Positions 1 through 42,830 of a stretch of DNA of 64,000 bases are shown piece after piece. The translations under genes and the position numbers were made by a program. Below the pieces are notes generated by a model. It was not told the DNA's origin. It saw nothing but the letters and a program-made list of their open reading frames with translations, and searched no databases. This DNA is from Meandrina meandrites (lineage: Eukaryota > Cnidaria > Anthozoa > Scleractinia > Meandrinidae). The stretch is from assembly GCA_963693305.1 (NCBI GenBank), contig OY855903.1, forward strand, positions 29,834,598 through 29,898,597. The letters run 5' to 3'. The first letter of the stretch is position 1, and each line of letters opens with the position of its first letter.

Positions 1-484
1 TCTTTGTTCTCTGACAAAAAGAATCACCACTGCAGGGGGGGGAGTGGAGGGCAGAGGGGGTCTTGCAAAAAAGGGGGAGGTGCAGCACTTCATGTCCGTA
101 TAAGAGTATATTCCAGTTTCCATTTTTTTTATTCCATAGTTTGGGGTCTGGTAGAAATAATTATAATGCAATCCTACAGTCCAGTTGTTATTTAAATTCT
201 ACGAGAAATATTTGCAGTCTGGAAATTACATATAACCAGCTTTATGTTTTGAATACTTTAAATGTGTCAAGTTTTCTAAACATTTCAATTAAAGTGGGGG
301 GAGGGTGCCTGAACTAGTTAGATTTAAAGCATTTCTGTTTTATTAGGTGAATATTATTAATTCTACCTATATTTCAGTCTAACACTGACTTAAATAAAGG
401 CCAGCGGGGTGGGGGGACCAAAAATTAACCCCCAGAAAATCCCATGCCGAATTTCTGACCCTTAAATGTATAACAATAAAAATA
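1..484. other. no gene recognised (left edge)
   Basis: AT-rich sequence with a few G runs. The only reading frames are short and start at TTG or inside low-complexity sequence. I see no exon with splice sites that would join the ABC transporter downstream, so its first coding exon probably lies beyond the left edge of the window. Confidence 0.5.
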
Positions 485-637
485 TAATGAAGGTGATAAG
501 TGATCGTCGCAGTGAATTTCCAATTTAAGCAATTGGAATGAAGAAGTCTGAAAACAAAATTCAGGGCTTCAACGGGATTCAAACCCGTGACCTCCGCGAT
601 ACCGGTGCGATGCTCTACCAACTGAGCTATGAAGCCG
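485..637 (-). repeat. tRNA-Thr-like SINE, copy 1
   Basis: The head at 565-636 (minus strand) folds as a 72-nt tRNA: a perfect 7-bp acceptor stem (GGCTTCA with TGAAGCC), an A box in TAGCTCAGTTGG, a B box, and a loop that would place GGT as anticodon (Thr). It is followed by the family tail, which contains a ccaatt...aattgg hairpin. The acceptor stem is intact, but T-loop position 56 is T rather than C and the anticodon stem has an A-C mismatch. I therefore call it a SINE head and not a working tRNA gene. The tail is shorter than in copies 2-4. Confidence 0.7.
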
Positions 638-693
638 CACATTGGGAGCGAGGTCAATTGTGAGTTCTTATTGTCCTGCGAAAGGAGTGAAAT

Positions 694-885
694 GACATAT
701 AGTATATGAAATGATTCATATTAGAATTGCAGGTGTATATGAAGGTGATAAGTGATCGTTGCAGTGAATTTCCAATTTAAGCAATTGGAATGAAGAAGCC
801 TGAAAAAATCAGGGCTTCAACAGGATTCGAATCCGTGACCTCTGCGATACCGGTGCGGTGCCCTACCAACTGAGCTTTGAAGCCA
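694..885 (-). repeat. tRNA-Thr-like SINE, copy 2
   Basis: Second copy in the same orientation, tRNA-like head at 813-884. The T-loop reads TTCGAAT here, closer to a real tRNA than in copy 1. About 20 bp upstream of the head (aggtcaattgtgag...) are also shared with copies 1 and 3, so either the mobile unit or a local duplication includes sequence outside the polymerase III transcript. Confidence 0.7.
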
Positions 886-1448
886 CACATTGGGAGCGAG
901 GTCAATTGTGAGTTCTTATTTTCCCATGAAAGGAGTCAAATGATGTATAGCAGAAACCCATAAGGGTTGAAACGTGTAACTCCCTATGTTTCGCATTGTA
1001 CAAAGCATTTAAACATTCATTTTCATTAAGTACCATATTTGGAAAATCACGAGAAAAAATTCAACCAATCAAAATTGCAATATCTGGATTAAATTCACAG
1101 CGCGTGCTAGCTCGCGCTAAATGGGGTAATCTTGTTTTTGAACAATTTGGGTTGAATAAAGTTAAATTTGGTTAAATTCTTCTGTTTCGTCATCATTGAG
1201 TAGTCTGGAAAACTTCACTTGGTACTGTAATGAATTTCTTTAGTTTCTGTGAGTAATTTACGGCGTTTTGGTCGAAATTCAAGTGACTTATCGCAAAACC
1301 GAAAATTTTGTTGCGTGTGTCGTTACGTGTGTAAATCATTCGCGTACAAACTCTTTTTGCTGCTAAATACATATGGTACTTGGCAAAACTGAATATTCAA
1401 ACGCTGTGAATGCGCATTACATGTTTCAACTCCTTATGAGTTTCTGCG

Positions 1449-1637
1449 CATAGTATATGAAATGATTCATATAAGAATTGCGGATGTATATGAAGGTGAT
1501 AAGTGATCGTCGCAGTGAATTTCCAATTTAAGCAATTGGAACTAAGAAGCCTGAAAAAAATCAGGGCTTCAACGGGATTCAAACCCGTGACCTTCGCGAC
1601 AGTAGTGCGATGCCCTACCAACTGAGCTATGAAGCCA
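1449..1637 (-). repeat. tRNA-Thr-like SINE, copy 3
   Basis: Third copy, tRNA-like head at 1565-1636 on the minus strand, with full tail. It lies head to head with copy 4 about 50 bp away, so the pair forms an inverted repeat of roughly 190-bp arms. Confidence 0.7.
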
Positions 1638-1689
1638 CACCTTGCAAGGAGCGAGGTCAATTGTGAGTTCATATTTTTCTTTTCCTTAT

Positions 1690-1880
1690 GGCTTCATAGC
1701 TCAGTTGGTAGGGCATCGCACCGGTATCGCGGAGGTCATGGGTTTGAATCCAGTTGAAGCCCTGATTTTTTTTCAGGCTTCTTCATTCCAATTGCTTAAA
1801 TTGGAAATTCACTGCGACGATCACTTATCACCTTCATATACATCCGCAGTTCTTACATGAATCATTTCATATACTATATG
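1690..1880 (+). repeat. tRNA-Thr-like SINE, copy 4
   Basis: Plus-strand copy with tRNA-like head at 1690-1761 (A box TAGCTCAGTTGG, degenerate B box) and the shared tail ending near the catatactatatg motif. It is followed by AATAAA-like sequence. Same family as copies 1-3. Confidence 0.7.
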
Positions 1881-2337
1881 TCAATAAAAACATAAGAAAC
1901 TGAATCATCTGAATTTATCTTTCCTTCATTTGGTAGTCAATTTTACAACACTACAGACCCTCATTAGAACACTTCCTTTGATTGTGCATTATTCACAGAA
2001 CGACGCAGCCAAGGCCAGTGATACCCCAAAAAATCCCTACTAAAATCAAGCCACCCAAAAAAAATATTTGCCAAATTTTCCTTCCCAAAATAATCCTAAA
2101 ATTAAAAATTTCAAAGCCAAAAAAATCCTTTTATCATCCCCGTCACTTGAAATCCTGAGTTAAAGTACTTTAAGTTAGTTACTGTAATAATCAGCTAGTG
2201 GTCGGGAGATTTTTCATTCAGTGACTTCTGTGACATTGTTAACAATAATAACTTGTAATGTTTTTTTTTAATGTAAAATCTCAAGACATAAAAGCCATCA
2301 TTTTGTCAGTAAACTGTATTATGTTTATATTTTGCAG

Positions 2338-33454
<31,117 letters not shown>

Positions 33455-33704
33455 ATATTGTGTCATCAGTGGCTTGTACGTTGGACGAGTTACTTGCAAG
33501 AAGCAAGAGCTCGTGACAATAGTTATAAATTGCTAAAGAGATGCCGTTTGGCCAAGCTGAGGTCAAAAATCCGTAATATAAACAGGTCCCAGTTGTTCAA
33601 AGGATGGATAACGCCGGATAAATCACTATCCAGCTCTCAGCTTAGCTGTTTTTGCTAACACATATTAACCAGCGGAAAGCGTTATTGATCCTTTACACTA
33701 TTGA

Positions 33705-33788
33705 CAGTGGCGGATCCAGACCTTCAGCTAAGGAGGGGGCCCGCTTGACTATGAATGTTGAATCCCCCCCCCCCTGGATACGCCACTG
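33705..33788. mobile_element. 84-bp hAT-like mini-element
   Basis: Ends CAGTGGCGGATCCAG / CTGGATACGCCACTG. The CAGTGGCG start is usual for hAT elements. No convincing 8-bp duplication is left. The rest of 33455-34419, downstream of the transporter stop, shows no recognised feature. Confidence 0.55.
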
Positions 33789-34419
33789 ACTGAGGCTATT
33801 AATTTAAGTCGTACGTGTTTAAAATATCCGCTTCAATTGTTGTGCACAATTACAGTAATACACTACCCCTTTGGAACCTGTATTTTCATTCGCCGCCTGT
33901 AAACACAACCTGTATTGTTTTTTTTTTCAGGGCTAGGGGCACTGTTATGAACTGTTATTTATTGTTTTGAGAACCAATGAAGTAACTCGTTCCGAGAGGT
34001 AGTGGGCGACACCGCAATTACGCATGTCATTTCTTCCTAAGCGGAACTGGCAGATTATTTTATTATATTTTATACGTATATATTCAGAGCATAGCATCTT
34101 ATGTATACTTGTTGTACAAACCAAAATATTTGTGCTGATTGAAGTCACACCGCGACTCTAAATTGCACGATAGACGTTTTCTTATCTCATTTCATAAATA
34201 TACTGCTTCGTAGCTGTAGCTAACATGCATTTATAGGATGTTACAAACATCAACCGCATAGAGTACCATAAAACACATTACACTGCTTATATTTCCTGAC
34301 CAACGGACTGTTAACGGAAGAATGAAATTCCTTCTATATATACGTACTGCTATAGAGACAGTGCTACAAAGTTGCGTACATCCATGTTTGACCAGTGGTA
34401 TTTTATGATTATTAACAGA

Positions 34420-34603
34420 AGATGTCTTTCGCGAGCATGTTATTTTTTGGGCGCGAGAAAATGAAGTAGTTTATTGGGAAGAAATGATGGCGTGTACGTG
34501 CAATGAGGTTGTCGAAAATTGCGAACGGCAAATGGTTCAACGCGATTGGCTACTGGTTTGTGGAAAAGCTGGTCTAAAAATAGTCTACTCGCGAAAGACA
34601 TCT
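34420..34603. mobile_element. 184-bp inverted-repeat element
   Basis: Perfect 16-bp ends agatgtctttcgcgag / ctcgcgaaagacatct. Non-coding interior. Confidence 0.55.
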
Positions 34604-34636
34604 CAAGGCCCATTACCTGAGTTGTAGACTTCTAGC

Positions 34637-35107
34637 TTATGAACTTCTGGTATTAAACGGCAATAACCAACAGATAGTTAGCTCACACTTGATAAAAATA
34701 AAACAGAAGGCATGCTTGCTATAATGATTATTGTGAATTAGCCGCTTATAAAGTGCCAGGGTATTTATCGATTTGCTTTCTTCAAAAAGAAAGAAAAATG
34801 AATAACTTCTGGTCCAGTAACTGCTGGTTTCACTGACATTCATTGGACGGTAAAGAAAAACATACATGCGTTTCTTAATGTACGGGAAATTATCCCGGCG
34901 CTGGTCAGCAATCAAAGAGAGGACTGTTTCTTTCCAAAAATTTTTATTTCGTCCACTGGCTCTAAGGATGGTGTTACCCTGCGTTTGTCTTTTATAGACA
35001 ACGAAAATTATGTCACAAGAAACAGAGTTCGTACAGTCTTGAAGAGTCCTTAAATTTTCTTCAACTTTGAATGTAGTGGTGTCGAACGCAAATTTCTTTG
35101 CATACAC
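34637..35107 (-). other. unassigned 156-codon open frame
   Basis: Longest frame of this interval, ending in a stop at its 3' edge. It has one stretch (CDIIFVVYKRQTQGN) that faintly recalls the start of family-31 glycosyltransferases, but no complete motif set (no DxD, no RxxxRxTW), and upstream frames do not join to it. It could be a decayed gene or chance. Region 35108-35748 shows nothing else. Confidence 0.15.
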
Positions 35108-35748
35108 TTTAGTATTCTTTTCCTAAGCACCTTCAGACACTGTAAAACCCGAGTGTAAAAGCAGCTAACAAAGGAAAAGACATGTGAACTGAAAAAATGT
35201 AGAGAAGAAGATGGAACAAACACTTGAAACATTCAAAACCTGTTAGCTTGGACTGGGAATGTGAAATTACATTAGCTTTACATTCCTGGTAGGTGGTCCT
35301 TGAAAATTCAATTTGGCCCTTGGGAATTTTTTGTATGGACCCTGCGTCGTTACATAAAGATATGAACTTGAACATAGCATGACGTCATTTATAACAAGAA
35401 GCATTGACGTCCCCCTCCACTCCCCGCCAGGATGTAGCCTAATGCCCAGGAACGGACCCACCACATCAATGCCTTCTCGGTTTTGCTGATTGAACCAAAG
35501 TGTCGTATAGAAAAAAGGGTAATTTTGCACTAGGTGTTGCAACATCAAGAACCTGCACCAAATTCCAGTCCTCATTTTATTAGTGCAAAATGCGCTATTG
35601 TGATGGTTGTGTGGGCTGCCGTCCACTAATCCGCTAACGCATAAATTTTGATAGCTGATTAAGTAATTAATATCAATTAATCAATTAACTCATTAATTAT
35701 TCTTATGAAGGGCCGGGGTAGGGGGTGGGGAGTACCTGACTGTATGCA

Positions 35749-36537
35749 CTAGGTAAATCGTGAAGTGTCTGTGTTGGCTTGACTATAACTTGGTATCCAC
35801 ATAAAATCAGTATCAGTTGGTGTTGGTAGTGTCGTCATTGGCGTCAAAACAGCGGCCCTGTTTTTTCTTCCTCCATTGGTGCTCACGTTCGTAATCTCTG
35901 GTTTTCTTCCACAGCTGCGCAACAGGCGAAGAGCTCGTCCGAACTCAGGAATTTCACAACAATTGGAAACATTTAAGAGAACAACCATGCGGTAAACGTT
36001 TTCATTTGTTGAGATACTGTTAGCGTCTAAAGTGCTAATAATAATTAAAGGAATTCAAGACGGCAAAACAAGGATGATATCAACAACAACAACAAAAATT
36101 GTCAAGCGTCGGTTTTGTATAGCTCTATTAAGTTGCGTTGAAGCTCTACGCCAATGTTCGAACTTTTTCCGAATCTCCTACAACCGCATATGATGAGTGT
36201 TAGAGTAAAGGTGTATGGCACCCAAAACGAAAAATAAGCTATCTTGGAAACAAAAAGTCTTAATACCGAAAGTATGGCAGAGCTTAGAAGAATTAGAATC
36301 CACGCCAAGAAAGTTACAATGGCGTTCGTTCGCTTTGACAGTGTATTCTAACGGCCGGCAATATGTGGCGTAAAGTTTTTTACCAGATATCGAGGCCGCA
36401 AAAGTGATCGAGGCCTGCAAGAAGACGACAGAGAAGATGCTGCTGTAAGTTCCCACTGGCGAATTCACTCTTGCAATAAAGCCCTGAATATAAAGAGGTA
36501 AAGAGACAGCTCCTGACATGGGATCTACGTCAACCAT
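35749..36537 (-). pseudogene. class-A GPCR pseudogene (frameshifted)
   Basis: Three minus-strand frames read in order give the layout of a rhodopsin-class receptor. 36537 downward has GAVSLPLYIQGFI (TM2 end), a TM3 stretch and RPLEYTV in place of the DRY region. A frame change near 36302 leads to WILILLSSAILSV (TM4), then FWVPYTFTLTLIICG (TM5). Another shift near 36110 leads to LTIFVVVVVDIILVLPS (TM6), an in-frame stop, then VVLLNVSNCC and IPEFGRALRLL (TM7 end and helix 8). At least two frameshifts and one stop mean it cannot be translated whole. TM1 is not readable. Closest in feel to the intronless cnidarian orphan receptors, which is my inference. Confidence 0.6.
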
Positions 36538-36959
36538 ATCAGTAATTAAAAATTGATGCGCAGCCAGGGTGAGACATGATAAAAAATTACAATAAAAACG
36601 TTCACTGGCTTAAAATGTTAAAAGAACATGAGCTTTCGGCTGTCGCTCTACAGCCTTCGACGGATAAAAATGGAATACAAGATGAATATAATATATACAA
36701 AAAAGGTGAGATAAAAAGAAAAATATGGATAAAAGCAAAGTGAAAAAGTGCTAATTAGCTGACTATTTCTTAAAAAGAATACAATACTGGTTTGGAATCG
36801 GCTTGGAGTTATTGTCAGCATGCTCAGTAGCAGAGGTGTGCCAAGCTTCCAAAGTTTTTCTAATCCGAAAAGAGCCTTTGTCAATGACGCTAATGGCTCA
36901 AACATTGCGAAACATGCGTGGTCATTCGACCATCGCATAGACTTTGACAATTCTAGCGT

Positions 36960-37200
36960 TGGACAATTCGGACTGGAATCGCGCCGCGATTGTGCTTGAA
37001 TTGCGCCGCGATCGCGCTGGAATCTCGCTGCGATTGGGCTTGGATCGCGCCGGGATTGCGCTGGAATCGCGCCGCGAGTGTCCTGGGTCCTGGGATATCA
37101 CGTTGTGATAGTGCCGTAATCGCGCCTGGATATTTGAGATGGCGCTAAGATCTCACCGAAATCGCGGAGTGATTGCCTCCTCGATCACCGTTCCTCTCAA
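36960..37200. repeat. degenerate GC-rich TCGCGCCGCGAT repeats
   Basis: About eight imperfect copies of a gg-aatCGCGCCGCGAttg unit, each nearly palindromic in its core. The same core in different spacing fills 42.8-43.55 kb. No gene seen in 37201-38820. Confidence 0.55.
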
Positions 37201-38838
37201 TTTCGGGCCTGACGGGGGGAAATGTGGAACTGGATTCTAATAATTCTACGCTGGAAAGAAAGAAATCTTCAGATTTTAATCGAAGGACGTTTGTACCGCT
37301 TGTAAACAATAACTGCACAGCTTAGACTTGAGCTTATTTTGTAGGTAAGTAAAAAATAACAAGCACCATTGTTTTGTTTTGAGGGAAATTTTGTACTGTA
37401 TATGTGTGTTACGGCATTAAAACCTTGCTTACTATCGATTTGTGTCGTCATGGCCATCGCAAGCGAAATTGCGCGTGTATCAGCACAAAAAAGTTTGCCT
37501 TTTGGTTTGAGTATTTGTGCAGGATGTCTAGTCTAGCTGCTGTGCGTGAAGCGTTGGTAATTTCGTTTAACGTTATTGATGAAGTAGAATTTGCATTACT
37601 GTATGACCAAGCAATCGGTACTATATGTTTTAATGATGACTATGAAATGTAAACCCTTTGAACATATAAATGTAGTCTGCAAATCTTTTACACGGCCCCA
37701 AAAGCTAAATCATCGAAATGTTTTATTTTTTTGAAAGTTCCACTAACATTTCGGGCCCGTGTTAATTTAATATAGGTTAATCATGTGATTGTCAAATGGA
37801 AGGGCACCTATTCGTGGTATTTATTGTACCTTTGTCCTGTAAAGTAAGAATGTAACCTCGATCGTTTTCAATATCTCGTTGTGTCTACTTTGAGTGACTT
37901 GCCCACTTGCCGGGTACTTGAATGGACGTAATTTAACTAGTGAATCACTAAGTTCAAGTTCCCAGAGTTTAATCAACCTATAAATATGGCCTGGCCAAAT
38001 AACACACACTGTTCTGTATCTATAACTTACTGTCTTTCCTGTGATTTTAGGTGATTGCGGCCAAGAGGAGCCAGTGGCTGCCTGGCACACTGATATGACC
38101 TGATATAAAGAATGCAGATAATTTGTTTAAGTATAGTGGTTTAATTCTAAAAGACAACACAAAACAGACCCAGAAGTTGTCGGCGACGATGTTCGGATGA
38201 AATCAGTTAATAGACCTTTTATACTGCTAGTCAAGGAGAAAAAAGTATCGCGCATTGTATTGTATTTAACTAATAAAAATATTATACTTTACTGATCAGT
38301 TAGTGTACAGTGGCTAGAGCTATTCTAGCAAATGGCGACCATTTCAGCCGCTGTTCGGGGCCGGAATCTTTTTCTTTATTTTTAGCAAGAGAGCGGCGGA
38401 AATGGAGCCTAGCCTCAGCCTGGCATTAGAAGGCGAAAAATGGCGGTCGAAGGCCTCGTCAACAGTCCCAAACGCCAAGCGAGCCGCGCACTATCAATCC
38501 CATAACGCAAAGCCCATTGCGTGCGACCAAGGAGCGAAGCTGCAGCATAGAGAAGTTTAAAAATGCAGTGAAAAATTGTACGCCAGCGCGAGCTGCTGAT
38601 AGTTATAACTATAGAAATGTATGCATTTCTAGTTGGGACTCTTCCGTGAACTGTAGTCTGCACTACATGCTCAACTATCACAGGGATTTAATACCTGGAG
38701 GTAACATCTGGAGTTTTGTTTTTCATTATTCATCCTGTTCACAAGTTAGGGCTTTAGAGTTCAGTTACTTTGTTGTTCTTTTCAAGGAAATTAAAAACGA
38801 AAACACACGAATTACACGATAGAGGGGGGGTGGGGGGG

Positions 38839-38967
<129 letters not shown>

Positions 38968-39877
38968 CATTAAAGACTATTTGAAACCCCTAGGATCTGG
39001 TCTTCACATGAGTCTATTAAATCCTAGTTCAAAAGAGCAAGAGTTTATTGTTTCGGCTAAAAGGAGCCTTGGACTGGGGGTGTTGTCAGTCATTTCATCC
39101 TTTAATTTTGCACTGACTTGTCAACATCAACCCAAAAGCAATCTGCTATTTTAATATTTTAAAATAGTGGTGACCCCCAGCAGTATCGGTTGCTGAGTAC
39201 ACCTGCTTCAATTTGCGTGTTTCACTGATGATTAAAGCTTCATAGAAAAATTCTACTAAAAGACTTTAATTCCCATTGTTAAAAACAAGAAAGGCAATTA
39301 CTTTCAATTTCTAAACAATTTTTAATTGACTTTCACAAATCTTTGCGAGATCCCCGGCTTACTAGTAGTAAACAGCAGATCACTAGTCAGTTCAAAAAAG
39401 TATCCCTAGAATAACTGTATGCCCTATGTACATTGAAATTTGAAGGATGTTACATGAATGAACTTGCATTTCAGTGAGAAATCCGTAGGATACTTAAACT
39501 GAAACTCGTGAGTTCAAGCATTGTGCTTTCTAATATTATCGTGTTTCAATTGGATGTGATGATGAGTTAGGGCCGATTCGCACATGCCCAACGCGGAAAG
39601 AAAATTTTAAAACATACAGTTTGTCTTGTTTTCACTGCTTGCTCGCGTAAAAGTGATTACCGATAGGGAACAATCCGCCGTACATGTATTGAAATTGCCG
39701 AGAATTTCCGAATACTGCTTGACTAAAAAAAACCTAAAAACTGTACCTCAGCATTATGGTGAAATTTATATTAATGGTTTTCACCACTGCACTTTCCAGC
39801 TTGAAGACTTTGGGGTCAATTCAGGTCAATTCTACAAATCTTTATCAGTTGCTGATAATAAAATAATAAGTGTTCAC

Positions 39878-39907
39878 AGAAGCATATCACCTAGGTGATA
39901 TGCTTCT
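39878..39907. repeat. 30-bp perfect palindrome
   Basis: Inverted repeat without spacer, centred on CCTAGG, half-site agaagcatatcacct. It is bracketed by two copies of gtgttca. Confidence 0.7.
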
Positions 39908-40659
39908 GGTGTTCATTACTCAAAAACGAGCCGCTCAGTAATCTTCATTTTTCATTAAATCGCAATTATTGTGCCATTTTTCAACTTAGGTTTACGTCTC
40001 ACCTTCTCCAACACTTTTCTTGTCTTCTCTTTTCCTTTGCTTCCTTGTAATTATTTCCTTAGTTAGTCTGTTTTTCGCTTTTTTTCTCCTTGCTCTTCGC
40101 ACCCTGCGAGCAGAGCCCTTTCTTCTCAATTCTCAGCCGCAGGGAAGTTAAAAGAGGCTCTGCTCGCGGGGTGTGCTCTTCGCTACTTCTCTGCCTCTTT
40201 TGCCCGGCCTTATTTCTATGTTGTTCGCTATTTCTTTGCCTGTTTAACCGAGACGTCTCTCGTTTTATTCTCGTTGCTCGTCGCCGCTCTTTCTTGCTCG
40301 TTTTGTCTCTGCTCTTTGTTTTCTCTTGAAAATTGTTCTTTGCCACAACAAACCTTGGCAATGCGATTTCCCGCCAAGAAACGCGGGTTGCCACCGGCAT
40401 CCTCCGATCCTCCTCGTCCCCAGGCCTAATCCGTGCGCCTTTTGACGCTTCGAGATTTGTCCAAGTTACCTCCGCTAGCGAGTTAACTGATTCTTCAGAA
40501 CAACAAATATATCAAATGCACTGTGCTTTAATTTCTTGGAGTCAAAGAATTAAAAATTCGACGTGCAGTGGCGTATTTCTGGCGAAGCCCATCTGTTCAG
40601 TCAAACAGTCTCAATCTAAACTAAAACTCGCGAGAAAAACAAAATCTTAAAAATCTGTT

Positions 40660-40975
40660 GCGTGTTTGACTTCATCTTTGACGGGCGTCAAAGGTGAAGT
40701 CAAAGCTATTAGCATTTTGGCCTCGCCTTTGACGGGCGCCAAATGAGAAGTCCAAGTTATGAGCATTTCGACCACACCTTTGACAACGATGGGTCAAAGG
40801 TAAAGTCAAAATTATTGGAACATTTGACTTAACCTTTGACGCGCGACAAAGGTTCAGTGGTTCAGTCAAAGTTATCACATATTTGATTCGTCTTTGACGT
40901 GTGTCAAAGGTACAGTCAAAGTTATTAGCATATTTGACGTCGCCTTTGGCAAGGATCAAATGTGCAACAAATCCA
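40660..40975. repeat. tandem array of about six palindrome-bearing units
   Basis: Unit of about 50-58 bp: CTTTGACGnGCGTCAAAGGT (a palindrome), then gnaGTCAAAGTTATnAGCAT. Six diverged copies lie head to tail. Frames across the array give repeated FDFTFDARQRR-like peptides, an artefact of the repeat. Confidence 0.75.
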
Positions 40976-41065
40976 ATTTTTCGTGCCGTGTATAGAAAAA
41001 AGCCGCCATTTTGATCATGTGCGCGCGCTAATCACGCGTAAATCCTGCGCAGAAGGGATGCACAT

Positions 41066-41731
41066 TTAAGGACGTTCGCGCTAATTGTTTATGCGCATCC
41101 TTACTGCGCACGTAATTCCTGTCGCAACGCTACGCCACGTCATGCATCGAGCGCGTGCGCTGAGGAAACTTTCCAACCACATATAGGGCGAGTAGCCGTT
41201 GTGATAACTTCGCTTGCAGTTTGCTAGCTTAAATGGTCGGTGACCCCTACTTTTTTCTTAACAGATCACTTTTGTTTACGATTATCTATGTTTTGTGAGA
41301 AAATGAAAAAAATCTATCGATTAAAAGGTTGATTTTTTTTTGCCCCACGCACGTTCGAATTCCGCTTTTTGATCTTTTCGTTCTGTCGTAAGACGGGTTC
41401 AAATGCCTCTTCCAGGGCTAAGTTTTGCATAAAAGATGGCAACACTTAAAATTATTTACGCAACAGACGCACTTCTTCAAAATATCACCAAGATCTGTTG
41501 CCTCCGTTTTCTCATCATCGATAATTTAAACTACAAACCTTGAAAGCCGTGCGAAATTACGTGCGCCAATTTTTCAAAATCAGGCTAGTTTTCTACAGAC
41601 TTAATCTCTGAAACGAAGTCGGTGACCCCCACGTTTTTTTGTATTTCTGACACAAGTAACTCATTATCTGTCCTCAGTAAAAATTTTAGAAAAATCTATC
41701 GACTAGAAAATTTTCGCGCGAACGTCCTTAA
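41066..41731. mobile_element. TTAA-flanked foldback element (666 bp), complete copy
   Basis: Ends TTAAGGACGTTCGCGC / GCGCGAACGTCCTTAA. Mirrored GGTGACCCC motifs at about 41239 and 41621. It is the intact relative of the truncated copy at exon 26 of the transporter. Confidence 0.75.
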
Positions 41732-42830
41732 GGTCATCAATGCTTGTTATTGGTGATTGGTGTCAGCTATTTCAGCACAACCTAGTTACAGATTATGTTT
41801 GAACATGTACATCGGTGTATCTTATTTATATACTTTCAATCTGATTACGTTTGTAGGTCAGATTTAAAGTCTTTAACGTTTACATAGTAATGCTAGCTTG
41901 AGTTCAAACAAAGTCCTAATTTATCTTACAGCTGTCAACTTAGAACGTTAGCATGTTTAAGATAATCAACATGTCATCAAAAAAAATATACCGAATTCTT
42001 GTACCTCACAACCGAAATAGCACAGCTGTAGTTGTATACTTAAAGAAGAATTGTAATTATCAAGTAATTAAGAGACGACCGAACAATGGCGTATTGCTGC
42101 TGTGACCTAAAGTGCTCTAATTCAAGTGTTGCAATGTCCACTAAGATGATTGGTCATCTTTGATAATGTATTCAGTCAATAGTGTAGACACCAAACATTG
42201 AAATTGTTATGGGCGACATTAAGAGGCTTGAAACTGGCACCAATGATGTGCTTGGCAAAAGGAACATCAGAGTGAAGCCCCAGCACCACCAGAGTTGTCC
42301 TAAAAAAAGATTTGATTGTTGATTGTTTAACAAAGCAATGAACTTACGATAACTGTATTAAGAAGTTGTAACAATAATGCTTGTTAAATGAGGATGCAGC
42401 ACACCGAGGATAAAGTAGTTTTACTTATGGATTTTTCACTTGATTCTGTCAACTTGGTAATTGTTAAATGCTTACTTTTTAAATTTAAACACATTCCCGT
42501 CGCACCACACTGCCGACCTTATATTGTGGCTTGGGAATCTCATAATTCATATATCCAACTGCTTGAACACCGTGACCGTGCCATTATTAATCGCGTCGCT
42601 ATCACTCTCTTAGAGAATTGGTCTTGGAGTCTCAATTGCGCCAGGTTTTCGCACATCGCCACGCGATGACGCTTGGTTGAGTTAAACATAGTAGGACCGC
42701 GTAGGGTCGTATTAGCAACGCCACTTCTAGCTTGCGAGCAGGCTCCCAAAGAACTTTTCTTGCCGCTTTCTTTTCGCCCCATCCTCGACTGGAGAGCCTG
42801 TTCACAGGCTACGCCACTTCATAGACCGCT
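41732..42830. other. no feature recognised
   Basis: AT-rich sequence with short unsupported frames, including a 93-codon frame at 42388-42669 that matches nothing I know. Confidence 0.4.

Noticed and set aside
565..636. Functional tRNA-Thr gene
   Set aside because: T-loop and anticodon-stem defects, and the head is part of a repeated unit with a SINE tail.
40059..40400. Lys/Arg-rich 113-codon frame
   Set aside because: Follows CT-rich low-complexity sequence; no domain, no conserved start context.
40660..40975. CRISPR array
   Set aside because: Units are contiguous diverged tandem repeats without unique spacers, in an animal genome.
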